This document shows, in pieces, positions 36,448 through 45,721 of a stretch of DNA of 64,000 bases; within the stretch, counting starts at the first letter, position 1, and each line of letters starts with the position of its first letter. Under the pieces are notes generated by a model, which ran no database searches, was not told where the DNA came from, and saw only the letters and a list, made by a program, of their open reading frames with translations. Made by a program: the position numbers and the translations under genes. Source of the DNA: Faecalicatena contorta. Lineage in GTDB: Bacteria; Bacillota; Clostridia; Lachnospirales; Lachnospiraceae. The stretch is from assembly GCF_003149105.1 (NCBI RefSeq), contig NZ_QGDS01000004.1, positions 248,001 to 312,000 of the forward strand, given 5' to 3'.

Positions 36448-36614
36448 ATTTTTCTCCTTCCTTAACTCTCTTCTTTTTAGTTCGCGGATGGCATTGTTCG
36501 GGGTAAGTCAGTACACCCTGTGCCACTTTCGCGCCCCTCTATATAGATCACTTTTATTGTCAGGGAGGTGTGACTTTAAAAGTGTACCTACCCGTTTAGG
36601 TAAAATTGGGCTTT
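36448..36614. other. Spacer between adhesin and major pilin genes
   Basis: 167 bp. It holds an ACACTTTT/AAAAGTG inverted pair (about 36546-36582) that could form a hairpin in the pilus mRNA. No -35/-10 pair convinced me. Confidence 0.35.
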
Positions 36615-39600
36615 CTAAGCTATCCGTTTACGCTTTTTATGCTCAGATACAATGTATTTAAGTAAAGCCGCCAGCATAATCGTCATGCCCAGCAAAAGAT
36701 ACTTACGGCTCCCGCCAAGTCCTGAAAACCCCATGGAAAACGGCGTCGTGTTTACCACCTTATAAGTAACTGCCCCGCTCTTTATATCACGAGTAACTGC
36801 CGGAGGCATAATTGACTCTGTCTTCGCAATAAACTCAATACGATAATCATCGCTTCCCGTGTCGCCTTTTCCAGAATCTACGATTAGAATCCACTGGCCT
36901 GCAGGCAGCTCATACGGCGACGGGGCCTTTGTTTCAATCAAAGTATAAGTAGCATCTTCCAGCCGTCCCAAATCAACCTTTCCGTCACTTTCAGAAATAA
37001 ACTTGTCCGATAAGACAGCAGCTGTTTCACCATTTTTTTTCACTTTTATCCAATCACCGTCTATCAGTTTCGTTGAATCGACAATATGATCATCATTCCC
37101 AGACGTGCCGTTCTTGCGGTAGAGTACAAACTCCGCACCCGCCAGACCGGTTTCAAGGTCATTTGCCCCAACCTTGGTAAACACAACCGGTGAGTTTAAC
37201 TTATTAGTTATTTTAATTCCAGTTAAATTCTCTTTTATCCCTGTTCCAATAACCAAATCTGGATATTCAATTTGCGTTTTATATGGTGATATCTGCACTT
37301 CTTCAATCCGATACGTGTATTCATAATTCTTATAACTTCCAAAACTAAATGTCCATTCATCATCCGGTGCAACACCATCGTCTGATACAGTTATAGTTGT
37401 AATAAATGTTTTCGTGTCCTCCTTTGGTTCTCCACTTCCGCTGAGACTGCCATCGGGTTCAGCCGTAACATCACGCTCATAGCGATAGAGCGTTAGCTCA
37501 ATGTCTCCCGGACGAAAACTTGTACTACCGTTCTCCTCCCAAAGCTTAACACCACTTATCTCCGTCCAGTAGTCACTATCCCTTTCATATAAAAATGTAT
37601 GAACCTCCACCTTGAGCTGCCCATTCAGAACGGAATAGCTCTTTGTTTCGTCCAGAACCAATGTCACAATTTTTTTCTGCTCCGTAACATTGTCAAGCTC
37701 ATGCTGCCGCCATTTATAGTAAGGACTTATGCCTGCCGGCTTCGGAACTGCTGACGAAGTATCTTCGTAGCTGACAATCTGTACCTCATCATATCCAAAG
37801 GTCGGCTGATCACTGGTTGTACCAATGACATTTCCGTTTGCATCCAACGGTACCCCATAACAGGCGCTCTGTTCATCTGGGTAAGACAACAAAGTGTCTG
37901 CCTCTTGATTAGAAATACGAACATTGTCATCCGTCTCCCCGTATACCTCCGGCGTAACAGGTGTATCATCCTTAATCTCAACACCTTTGTGCTTCGCTTC
38001 GGTAATTGTATAAAAACTATCTATCGTCACTGCCACCGAGGTCTTATCCTCATTTACATACTCTTTTTCGCCTTCGGATGTAAGAGAATAACGTTCACTT
38101 TCTATCATCGTAAATATTTTACAATTATCTGACACCTTAATATCATACTCAAACGTTTGCTCCGTGTCCGTCGCAATAACCTGAGCTGCCAGCAGGCTCC
38201 CTTTATTCTCTGCTGGACTGCTGCTGTATAAAGTGTTAAATTCATTAATAGTTAAGCTGCTCTTGTTAAAAACTGCATCATTTGTATCGTACGGTATCAC
38301 CACATAGCGAACCGTATTTAAGGCAGAGGTTACATCCTGGCTTAACGCGGTGCTATATTTCGCTGCCGGCAGCACTGCCGTCAGCTTAACATCCGCTGTT
38401 TTCCCTTCCTCAATGTAGGTTTTCTTACCTGGTGCACTCATGTAGCCGTTTAGAACATCCATCCGCGGAGCACCACGCATATACATTAACTCGTAGGTAT
38501 ATTTGTCATATAATCCTTCTGCTGCATTTCCTGTTGTATCATAGGCAGAATCATAGTCCCAGCCCCAGGCTAACGTACCTGAGCCATCTACACTCCATTT
38601 GTAAAGATTTCCATCACAATCTAATGCTGTATAATTTGAGCGATACCCGTCAATGGACGCAAAGTACGGCGGCGGATTGTCAAGCACCGCTTTTCCACCG
38701 GCACCATCGGCATCCCATGCTGCATGCACCAGCGGAACTAAATTACTAAGGGTCTTATCCAAACCGCCAAGCGCTATGCCAATCCACTCTTTTTCATCTA
38801 CGGCACTTGCCGGAACTGCCGCATCTCCGATTGTTACACCATCCACTACTGTAGCTATTTTACTTCCACTTGAATCTATCTTGTAATAATACCCCTGATA
38901 ATAAGTCACACCTCCTGCCGTCTGGTTAGAACTTTGATATAACAGCCGGTTACCCTCTGTATCTAGAATATAACCCGAATCGTCCTTCATCATATACTTT
39001 TCATCATAAATGGTAGGGTTTGTCCCATTGTTTCCATACCCCATTCTCCCCACAGGTGTTTTCCCTTTCTGGGCATTCTCCGCTGTCGCCGGCAAATACA
39101 AGTAGCGCGGGTATTTCCGGTACAAATTCGAGGTTGATGCGCCGGCCGTATACTGCGTATTTCCGTCCCCCATTTCTTTCGGCCACTGCTGTGCAACTGC
39201 CGTCCGGTAGTATACATTTTCGTTATAGGCACCTTCAATGGCAAATCCATAATTTACACCGCCGCCCCATGCCCAGCTCCGTCCGTGCTGGTCAATAAAG
39301 TAATACACAAACTCACCAACCCCCAGGGAAACAGCTTTTGGGGTATATCCTACTGCGGATACTTCAGCAGAATCAAGTATCACCTTTGCCGGTACACTCA
39401 CCGGAGTACCTGTTGAATGAGAGGCTGCATTACCACACACATTTCCCCATTGCCACACATCGCCGTTTTGATCAATTGCCAGCGTCACACCCATACTGGA
39501 ATCTACATCGGAAAAAGTATAGCCGGCAGGGGTAACGTCATTCCAGCTTGTACTATACCCTGCTGTTATCCCATTTCCTAAACGTCCCCCCAACTGATAC

Positions 39601-41171
39601 CCAATCGTATAAATATGACCGTCATCTCCTATGATGGTTGTCATATAATCCCCCGCTGTCACATCTACCACTTTATTAACACCACTTGGGAGCGTTACCT
39701 GTTTAGGCGTTGTATATGCCGTTGCAGAAACAGGGGTATAACCCAGTTGACCATAACTATTCTGCCCCCAGGACCATAAACTTCCATCCTTCTTAAGGGC
39801 ATAGATAAAACTTCCTATTTCTCCGCTGTTTGGGTAGATTTCCGCTACATTATCCAGACCTTGAACCGCCATCGGAATATAATTACGGTTAGCGTCCGTA
39901 GAATTGGTATTTCCTTTTCCTAATTGACCATTAAGATTATATCCCCAGGCATATACATGCCCGGATTCCGACAGTGCATAACGGGTATGATAACTGCTCC
40001 GTACTGCTATAAACTTAACTCCCTTGACATCATTTCCATCTTCATTCACAAATTCTTTAATCCGCGTCATACCTCCGGCATAACTTACAGCAGCAGGTGT
40101 ATTGTTTGTGCCTAGCATTCCATGACCATTCCAGCCCCATGTCCAAATATTTCCCGAGCTATCCAATGCCAGTCCGCCAAGGTAACCACTCGCCGCATCG
40201 GTAAACTTCACCAATGATATCTGCCCATAGGAGGGCGCATCGCTGCCACTTCCATAAAGTACCGACAAGCCGCTCAAGCTATTGTTTAATGCCGCACCCG
40301 AAACCTCCTGTGCCACACTCTCGTCTTCTGCTCCCGCCGCTTCATCCGGTTGCTTGTCACCTTCCGTCTCATCACTCGATTCTTCGACTTCGATATTATA
40401 AGCTAACGAAAGTTCCTTAGCACCTTCGTATAGATACATATTCCCTTCAGCATCCACAGCCACCGTTTCACCTTCACCGGTCGTTCCCATTCCTTCAAGC
40501 TTCCCCTGAATTGTAAATGTCCCCGCCTCTTTTGCGGTAAAGGTGTAATCCGTAACGGAATCAGTGTCCCATGTAAACGGGAACTGCACCACCTTGGCAA
40601 TTACCTGTTTCTCCTGATCCAAAGCATACCATCCAAGGACACCATTCAACTCGCCATAACTGCGATAACCGATAGTCTTCTCGCCCTCTTCCGCTTCAAC
40701 TAAAAAAGCAACCCCCGAATCAACAGCCTCTTTAGCCCACTTCTCATCGGTATAATTGTAAATGTAAACATTTTCCTCCAGCTTTTCATAGCCATATTTT
40801 TTCACTACCTCTTCTAATGTTTCCTCTGCCGCAAATCCACTCACATCAACCTGTGGCAGTGAAGCAATTCCATATAGATTCTTCGGAAGTTCAACACTCT
40901 CCGTTTCTTTTACCTTCACACTTAGCACTCGCTCTCCTTCAAATCCCAAAAGCTGCGTTGACTCCCCACTAGCTGTCTCTTCTGTTATTCCTTCTATTGA
41001 TTGGAGCCCCTGTTCTACTTGTTGAGATACCTGTTTTTCCTCTGAAACCAGCACCGGCCTGTTCTTCGTATTGGCTTGCGCCTCAGCGGAACCCAGTACG
41101 GTTTGTCCCAGCATGCCAACTGCCAGCAACAGGCCTATGGTTATTTTTGTCACATTTCTTATTTTACTCAT
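36615..41171 (-). CDS. Giant pilus-associated adhesin with seven-bladed RCC1-like propeller
   Basis: 1518 aa: signal peptide (about 1-34); an N-terminal region with no family I know (35-300); seven RCC1-type blades each carrying a G-x-x-(W/Y)-x-W-G core, at about 338, 402, 461, 516, 567, 626 and 847. The last is separated by a 200-residue insertion. Then a linker (900-1200); a Cna-B domain (1203-1325, GVKLWEENG..RPGDIELTLYR); and an SpaA-like domain (1330-1475, LAGAEFVLYRKNG, YTLIETKAPSPY). The end has FSGLGG (1482-1487), a membrane segment and a basic tail. First gene of the pilus operon, so the likely tip or binding subunit. Confidence 0.88.
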   Translation of the reverse strand: MSKIRNVTKITIGLLLAVGMLGQTVLGSAEAQANTKNRPVLVSEEKQVSQQVEQGLQSIEGITEETASGESTQLLGFEGERVLSVKVKETESVELPKNLYGIASLPQVDVSGFAAEETLEEVVKKYGYEKLEENVYIYNYTDEKWAKEAVDSGVAFLVEAEEGEKTIGYRSYGELNGVLGWYALDQEKQVIAKVVQFPFTWDTDSVTDYTFTAKEAGTFTIQGKLEGMGTTGEGETVAVDAEGNMYLYEGAKELSLAYNIEVEESSDETEGDKQPDEAAGAEDESVAQEVSGAALNNSLSGLSVLYGSGSDAPSYGQISLVKFTDAASGYLGGLALDSSGNIWTWGWNGHGMLGTNNTPAAVSYAGGMTRIKEFVNEDGNDVKGVKFIAVRSSYHTRYALSESGHVYAWGYNLNGQLGKGNTNSTDANRNYIPMAVQGLDNVAEIYPNSGEIGSFIYALKKDGSLWSWGQNSYGQLGYTPVSATAYTTPKQVTLPSGVNKVVDVTAGDYMTTIIGDDGHIYTIGYQLGGRLGNGITAGYSTSWNDVTPAGYTFSDVDSSMGVTLAIDQNGDVWQWGNVCGNAASHSTGTPVSVPAKVILDSAEVSAVGYTPKAVSLGVGEFVYYFIDQHGRSWAWGGGVNYGFAIEGAYNENVYYRTAVAQQWPKEMGDGNTQYTAGASTSNLYRKYPRYLYLPATAENAQKGKTPVGRMGYGNNGTNPTIYDEKYMMKDDSGYILDTEGNRLLYQSSNQTAGGVTYYQGYYYKIDSSGSKIATVVDGVTIGDAAVPASAVDEKEWIGIALGGLDKTLSNLVPLVHAAWDADGAGGKAVLDNPPPYFASIDGYRSNYTALDCDGNLYKWSVDGSGTLAWGWDYDSAYDTTGNAAEGLYDKYTYELMYMRGAPRMDVLNGYMSAPGKKTYIEEGKTADVKLTAVLPAAKYSTALSQDVTSALNTVRYVVIPYDTNDAVFNKSSLTINEFNTLYSSSPAENKGSLLAAQVIATDTEQTFEYDIKVSDNCKIFTMIESERYSLTSEGEKEYVNEDKTSVAVTIDSFYTITEAKHKGVEIKDDTPVTPEVYGETDDNVRISNQEADTLLSYPDEQSACYGVPLDANGNVIGTTSDQPTFGYDEVQIVSYEDTSSAVPKPAGISPYYKWRQHELDNVTEQKKIVTLVLDETKSYSVLNGQLKVEVHTFLYERDSDYWTEISGVKLWEENGSTSFRPGDIELTLYRYERDVTAEPDGSLSGSGEPKEDTKTFITTITVSDDGVAPDDEWTFSFGSYKNYEYTYRIEEVQISPYKTQIEYPDLVIGTGIKENLTGIKITNKLNSPVVFTKVGANDLETGLAGAEFVLYRKNGTSGNDDHIVDSTKLIDGDWIKVKKNGETAAVLSDKFISESDGKVDLGRLEDATYTLIETKAPSPYELPAGQWILIVDSGKGDTGSDDYRIEFIAKTESIMPPAVTRDIKSGAVTYKVVNTTPFSMGFSGLGGSRKYLLLGMTIMLAALLKYIVSEHKKRKRIA

Positions 41172-41661
41172 TTCTTATGCTTCCCCTCCCTTTTCTCTCC
41201 TTTATCCCTACGTTAGTGAAGCTAATTTTTGTAAAACCTCTACTATTTCTTGGAATGAATCTTTCTAAGAAAACGGTGTGTTTTGCTTATCCAACAATTA
41301 TCCAATTTTCTTAACTTTTGATACCAGCATGTATTGTAAAGATTGAAAGCTTTTCATTCCTCTAAACAGCTGACATGTTAAGAATATTTTAGTTCATATG
41401 CAATATAGCAAAGATAAAAATCGCAAACTACACCCTAAAAGGTAAAATATGTTTATTCACTGATATTATATTGAAAGTATTCCATTAAATGGCATAGGCA
41501 GGGGACTCAGAGATTCAAAAGAAGGGCAATATTAATCTGCTCTTTCAGGCAGAACTGGAAGAAATTCTAAAATATCAATCTATTACAAAGAAAAAAGTGC
41601 CAGAAAGCTGACCGCTTCGATTGGCACCATTTTATTTGAGAAAACACTATTTGAAGACAAT
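41172..41661. other. Pilus operon upstream region and possible remnant
   Basis: 490 bp without a firm gene. It holds the adhesin leader (GGAGGGGAAGCATAAGAA before the ATG), a direct repeat at 41287-41305, a TGAAAGCTTTTCA palindrome (41344-41356) and an open stretch at about 41511-41613 ending in TGA that reads DSEIQKKGNINLLFQAELEE and is unrecognised. The pilus promoter must lie here. One candidate is TTGCAT, 17 bp, TAACAT on the minus strand near 41375-41405. Confidence 0.4.
41287..41305 (-). repeat. Direct repeat in the pilus upstream region
   Basis: TTATCCAA occurs twice with a 3-bp spacer (11-bp period), so both copies face the same side of the helix. It lies 116 bp ahead of the adhesin start. 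It may be a regulator site. Confidence 0.35.
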
Positions 41662-41699
41662 AAAAAAAGCCCCGAAATCCTTACGATTCCTGGCTTTCC
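41662..41699 (-). terminator. Terminator of the tRNA operon
   Basis: Minus-strand stem AAAGCC..AATC/GATT..GGGCTTT followed by TTTTTTT, immediately downstream of tRNA-Cys. Confidence 0.85.
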
Positions 41700-41702
41700 A
41701 AA

Positions 41703-41773
41703 AGGCACAGACCGGATTTGAACCGGTGATCAGGGTGTTGCAGACCCACGCCTTACCGCTTGGCTACTGCGCC
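41703..41773 (-). tRNA. tRNA-Cys (GCA)
   Basis: 71 nt. Acceptor GGCGCAG pairs with CTGTGCC; D-loop AGCCAAGCGGTAAGGC; anticodon loop CTGCAAC gives anticodon GCA; T-arm CCGGTTCAAATCCGG. The outermost pair of the anticodon stem is a T-T mismatch. CCA is not encoded. It is 6 bp from tRNA-Glu and in the same transcript. Confidence 0.93.
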
Positions 41774-41779
41774 TTACTA

Positions 41780-41851
41780 TGACTCCTACGGGAATCGAAC
41801 CCGTGTTACCGCCGTGAAAGGGCGATGTCTTAACCGCTTGACCAAGGAGCC
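41780..41851 (-). tRNA. tRNA-Glu (TTC)
   Basis: 72 nt. Acceptor GGCTCCT/AGGAGTC plus discriminator A; D-arm TGGTCAAGCGGTTAAGAC; anticodon loop CTTTCAC gives TTC; T-arm ACGGGTTCGATTCCCGT. CCA is not encoded. First gene of the two-tRNA unit. The anticodon stem carries ATCGCCC where ACCGCCC is commoner. Confidence 0.95.
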
Positions 41852-41972
41852 ATATATTATATTTTATTGTGGCCTCTGACTTCGCAGTGACCGTTTTTTA
41901 TATTATCACATAGCCAAACAAAATGCAAGACTTTTTTTGAATAATATTTCTTTGAGCCGGACAGCCATAAAT

Positions 41973-42007
41973 AAAGCTGCATCAGCCTTGGTTCCTGATG
42001 CAGCTTT
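41973..42007 (-). terminator. Terminator after the polyol/transketolase operon
   Basis: A 13-bp perfect stem AAAGCTGCATCAG/CTGATGCAGCTTT with a 9-nt loop and an AT-rich tail, 7 bp after the SDR stop. Confidence 0.8.
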
Positions 42008-42013
42008 ATAAAT

Positions 42014-42799
42014 TTATAATGTTGTGGTAAACCCACCGTCTACACTAATACTCCACCCATTTATATAATCAGATGCTTTGCTTGCCAGATAGACTACTGT
42101 TCCCATTAAATCTTCCATCTCTCCCCAGCGGCCCGCCGGTATCCGGTTGGTAATTTTATCATAAAATTCCGGCTCTTTCCTGAGTTCAGCATTCACTTCT
42201 GTAGCAAGGAACCCGGGGGAAATGGTATTTACCTGAATGTTATACATACCCAGTTCATTGGCAAATACTCTTGTGAGACCAATAATCCCGTGTTTTGCAA
42301 CCGTATAGGGAGGACAATGTTTATCTGCCGTATAAGATAGCGCCGAACCAATATTAATAATTTTTCCTCTTCCCTGTTTTTTCATGATTTTGGCGACTGC
42401 GTGGGACAGAAAATACACTGCATTTAAATCCAGATTGATACACCTATTCCAATACTCATCGGGATAATTATCAAAAGGGGCAAAGGCACTCGCTCCCGCA
42501 TTATTTACAAGAATATCTATTTTATTATATTTTTCCATGCATACTTCTGCCACCCGCTTTATGTATTCCTTATCCGTAAGATCACCCTGAAGGAATTCGA
42601 TTCTTCTCCCTTCAGCTTCAACTATCTTTTTGATTTCTTCAATATCCGGAGTAAAATGCGGGACAAACAAGTCGGCACCTGCCTTTGCAAACGCTGCTGC
42701 ATAAGCCATACCCAGCCCCTGATTTGCTCCCGTAACCATTGCCACCTTTCCCTTTAAGCTGAAAAAGTCCAGTGAAAATGTCTTGAAATTTGTGTCCAT
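42014..42799 (-). CDS. Short-chain dehydrogenase/reductase, gluconate 5-dehydrogenase-like
   Basis: 261 aa SDR. Cofactor loop TGANQGLG (about 23-30), NNAGAS, catalytic Ser in IINIGSALS, YTVAKHG with the Tyr-Lys pair near 159-163, and the ending VDGGFTTTL. It is the last gene of a five-gene operon with split transketolase, zinc dehydrogenase and a GPH symporter. It could interconvert a keto-sugar and a polyol or sugar acid before the transketolase step. Confidence 0.88.
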   Translation of the reverse strand: MDTNFKTFSLDFFSLKGKVAMVTGANQGLGMAYAAAFAKAGADLFVPHFTPDIEEIKKIVEAEGRRIEFLQGDLTDKEYIKRVAEVCMEKYNKIDILVNNAGASAFAPFDNYPDEYWNRCINLDLNAVYFLSHAVAKIMKKQGRGKIINIGSALSYTADKHCPPYTVAKHGIIGLTRVFANELGMYNIQVNTISPGFLATEVNAELRKEPEFYDKITNRIPAGRWGEMEDLMGTVVYLASKASDYINGWSISVDGGFTTTL

Positions 42800-42815
42800 T
42801 CTTATTCCCCCTTTT

Positions 42816-43778
42816 CTATCTCAGCATACTTCTGATTTGCTCTGCAATCCCAGTCCGGTCCATTCCGTAGAATTTATATATCTCATCAGGATCTCCAAGC
42901 ACAGAAAACTCATCCGGCATTGCCACTCTTTTAAATTTCCCGGTATAACCCGCTTCGCACAAAGTTTCTGCAACTGCACCTCCCAGTCCTCCATTCACAG
43001 AATGGTCTTCTACTGTAACAACGTTACCGGCCTTATATGCAACTCGTAAAATAGCCTCCCTATCCAGGGGCTTAATTGTATGCATATCTAAAACGCCTGC
43101 TGAAATCCCTTCCTCCTTCAACATCTTAGCTGCCATCATACACTCATAAAGACTGGATCCCGTAGAAATAATAGCTGCATCTTTCCCTTCTATTAATTCA
43201 ATGGCTTTTCCAATTTTAAACTCATAGTCTTCCGCATAAATATCCGGCGATCCGGCACGGTCAATTCGAATAATCATGGGACCTTCATATTCCATAGATG
43301 CACGTATTACCTTACGGCACTGCCCTGCATCTGCCGGAACTACAACAGTCAGATTGGGAATTGCCCGGTAAAGAGCCAGATCTGCAATATCATTGTGGGT
43401 TGGCCCTCCTCCTGCCGTAACTCCGGAATGGGTTCCTATTAAACGTACATTCACATCATTATATGCAATATCCGTGTGAATCTGATCTGCAGCACGCAGG
43501 GGAAGAAAAGGACCGAACACCTGGGCAAATACGATGTGCCCTGCCAGTGCCATTCCTGCTGACGCACCTACCTGATTGGGCTCCGCAATTCCGAAGTTAA
43601 AACATCTGTCCGGATATTTTTCTATAATTTTTCCCGCACTGGAAGAGGGAGCCACATTATCACTGTATGTAAACAAAAATTCACGCCCTTCTTCTGCCAG
43701 TTTCATCAGTTCTTCCCCGTATGCTTCCTTTGCATTGGATAACATCTGATCAAAATCAAACGTAGTCTTTACTGCCAT
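42816..43778 (-). CDS. Transketolase, C-terminal subunit
   Basis: 320 aa. Pyrimidine-binding domain with the catalytic Glu in CFNFGIAEPNQ (about 57), then VFGPFLPLRAADQ, IGTHSGVTAGGGPTHN and a C-terminal domain beginning near 195. It pairs with the N-terminal subunit encoded 2 bp upstream. Such split transketolases are common in catabolic operons and may act on unusual ketose phosphates rather than in the central pathway. Confidence 0.92.
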   Translation of the reverse strand: MAVKTTFDFDQMLSNAKEAYGEELMKLAEEGREFLFTYSDNVAPSSSAGKIIEKYPDRCFNFGIAEPNQVGASAGMALAGHIVFAQVFGPFLPLRAADQIHTDIAYNDVNVRLIGTHSGVTAGGGPTHNDIADLALYRAIPNLTVVVPADAGQCRKVIRASMEYEGPMIIRIDRAGSPDIYAEDYEFKIGKAIELIEGKDAAIISTGSSLYECMMAAKMLKEEGISAGVLDMHTIKPLDREAILRVAYKAGNVVTVEDHSVNGGLGGAVAETLCEAGYTGKFKRVAMPDEFSVLGDPDEIYKFYGMDRTGIAEQIRSMLR

Positions 43779-43780
43779 AA

Positions 43781-44650
43781 TTATCTCACCTTCCTATTCT
43801 TTTCTACATCAACTAATGCCTCTTCCAACTGTTCTTTTGCAATTCCGCCGCCGTGCCATTTATAATTCCCCTCCATAAAATTGACACCCTTCCCTTTTAC
43901 CGTGTTGGAAATAATGAAAATAGGTTTTCTTGGTGTAACGGGATCACATTCCGGCAATTTTTCCAATGCCTTGCATACCTGGAGCATATCATTTCCATCC
44001 TCAATCTGGATTACCTCCCAGCCAAAGGCTTCTATTTTTTTATCCAGCGGGTCCAAATTCATAACTTGTGCAGTAAACCCAGTCATCTGGACCTGATTTT
44101 TATCCACAATTGCAACCAGATTCCCCAATTTATAGTGACCTGCAGCCATAATCGCCTCCCAGTTTGTGCCCTCATCCATTTCTCCGTCTCCGACCATCAC
44201 TATGGTTCTCCAGGGCGCCCTACTTGCTCTCGCTCCTAAAGCCATACCTACCGCCGCAGGAAGTCCATGTCCAAGAGAACCTGCCGATAATTCGATAGCC
44301 GGTACATACTTTCTATTGGAATGCATTCCAAACCTCGCTGTATTTAATGTTTCAAAATGTTCTACCATGTATTCCATGGTAAACATACCCATGTCCTGAA
44401 ATACAGTATATAATGTTTCACTGCAATGTCCCTTACTTAAAATAAATCTGTCCCTATCTTCCATTTTGGGGTTCTCAGAATCATATTTCATATATTCGTA
44501 ATACAGAGCAACTACCATCTCCACAATAGACAGCTCGCCTCCCAGATGCCCCATCCCGATTTGATAAATAAAATTCAAAAGGTCTTTTCTGATTTTTAAA
44601 CATTTATCCTCCAGTTCAATGATTCTTTTTATATCAATACTGCTCATCAT
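43781..44650 (-). CDS. Transketolase, N-terminal subunit
   Basis: 289 aa. Thiamine diphosphate-binding domain with GHLGGELSIVE (about 33-43), SAGSLGHGLPAAVGMALG (about 113-130) and the Mg/TPP motif GDGEMDEGTNWEA...N (about 151). Two adjacent ATGs (44650, 44647) follow AGGAGGAAATA; the second is better spaced. Forms the enzyme with the C-terminal subunit. Confidence 0.92.
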   Translation of the reverse strand: MMSSIDIKRIIELEDKCLKIRKDLLNFIYQIGMGHLGGELSIVEMVVALYYEYMKYDSENPKMEDRDRFILSKGHCSETLYTVFQDMGMFTMEYMVEHFETLNTARFGMHSNRKYVPAIELSAGSLGHGLPAAVGMALGARASRAPWRTIVMVGDGEMDEGTNWEAIMAAGHYKLGNLVAIVDKNQVQMTGFTAQVMNLDPLDKKIEAFGWEVIQIEDGNDMLQVCKALEKLPECDPVTPRKPIFIISNTVKGKGVNFMEGNYKWHGGGIAKEQLEEALVDVEKNRKVR

Positions 44651-44666
44651 TATTTCCTCCTGCTTT

Positions 44667-45719
44667 TTATAAATCCTTATTGCAATGAATTAAAATTTTG
44701 GGATATTTCCCCGATATCTGTGCTTCAAATGCCGCTTCTGCTTCCTCTATCTCAAATACTTTGTTTATAAAATCCTCCAAACGGTACCGGGACAGCATTT
44801 GAATTGCTCTTGGAAAAGCATAGGGCGCCACATAAAATCCTGTTATAGTCAATTCGTTAAAATAACAATATTTATAAAGATTAAGCGGCATCTCAAAATC
44901 ATTGGGATACATGGCCCCATAAATCAATTTGCCCCCTCTTGCCGTAATTTGCGGCAAATCTCCTACTGCTTTCACAGAACCAGAGCAGTCAATTACTGTA
45001 TCAAATCCTCTTCCCCCTGTAATTTTCATCGCTTCTTTTACCGTATCTTCTAAAACAGGATTAATGGTATATTCCGCACCATATTTCTGAGCCAGCACTC
45101 TCCGCTCTTCAATAGGCTCAATAAGAGTGATACTAGATGCCCCGAACATTTTTACAGATTGCAGGATAAGCAGACCAATAGGACCTCCCCCTGAAATCGC
45201 AATCCTCTCTCCGTATCTGGGCCTCACCTTATCCATTGCCCTGACTGCTATAGATATAGGTTCCAACATACATCCTTCCTTTAAGCTTACTTCATCCGGT
45301 AACTTGTAGACCTGCGATTCATGCCATACAATATATTCGCTCATGCCGGGACGGTTGTACTCATCACCATGTTCGCAAAATTGCTGCTGGCCATTTTGAC
45401 AATAGTAGCAGGTCCCACAAAATTTAAGAAAATTCCCGGCTACCCTGTCCCCCTTCTTTAGTCCCTTGCGGGTTGCTTTTTCGCCTATATCTACAACAAC
45501 ACCTGAGATTTCATGACCCAGCCCAAAGGGAGGTTCCCAGCCAAAAATATTTTCCACCAGATGGGGATCTGAACCACAAATTGCACAATAGGCTACTTTA
45601 ATTTTTACATCTTCCGGGCCCATTACTTGTTCAGGAATATCTACTGCAGCAACTTTCCCTCTTTTCTTTTCATCCTGCTCTTTTAAACTTCCTACTTTAA
45701 CAACAGAAATTGATTTCAA
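44667..45719 (-). CDS. Zinc-dependent medium-chain (polyol) dehydrogenase
   Basis: 350 aa. Catalytic zinc ligands in CAICGSDPH (about 46) and GHEISG (about 68); structural cysteines in CGTCYYCQNGQQQFC; nucleotide motif ISGGGPIGLL near 173. The family includes sorbitol, xylitol, threonine and butanediol dehydrogenases. It lies directly after the symporter gene (2-bp gap) and before the transketolase genes, which points to oxidation of an imported polyol to a ketose. Confidence 0.88.
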   Translation of the reverse strand: MKSISVVKVGSLKEQDEKKRGKVAAVDIPEQVMGPEDVKIKVAYCAICGSDPHLVENIFGWEPPFGLGHEISGVVVDIGEKATRKGLKKGDRVAGNFLKFCGTCYYCQNGQQQFCEHGDEYNRPGMSEYIVWHESQVYKLPDEVSLKEGCMLEPISIAVRAMDKVRPRYGERIAISGGGPIGLLILQSVKMFGASSITLIEPIEERRVLAQKYGAEYTINPVLEDTVKEAMKITGGRGFDTVIDCSGSVKAVGDLPQITARGGKLIYGAMYPNDFEMPLNLYKYCYFNELTITGFYVAPYAFPRAIQMLSRYRLEDFINKVFEIEEAEAAFEAQISGKYPKILIHCNKDL

Positions 45720-45721
45720 CT

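Noticed and set aside
41344..41356. Catabolite-response element TGAAAGCTTTTCA
   Set aside because: The central CG of the cre consensus is replaced by GC, so the match is too weak to call.
41511..41613. Short open stretch upstream of the tRNA terminator reading DSEIQKKGNINLLFQAELEE
   Set aside because: No start signal and no family I can name; kept only as a note in the pilus upstream region.
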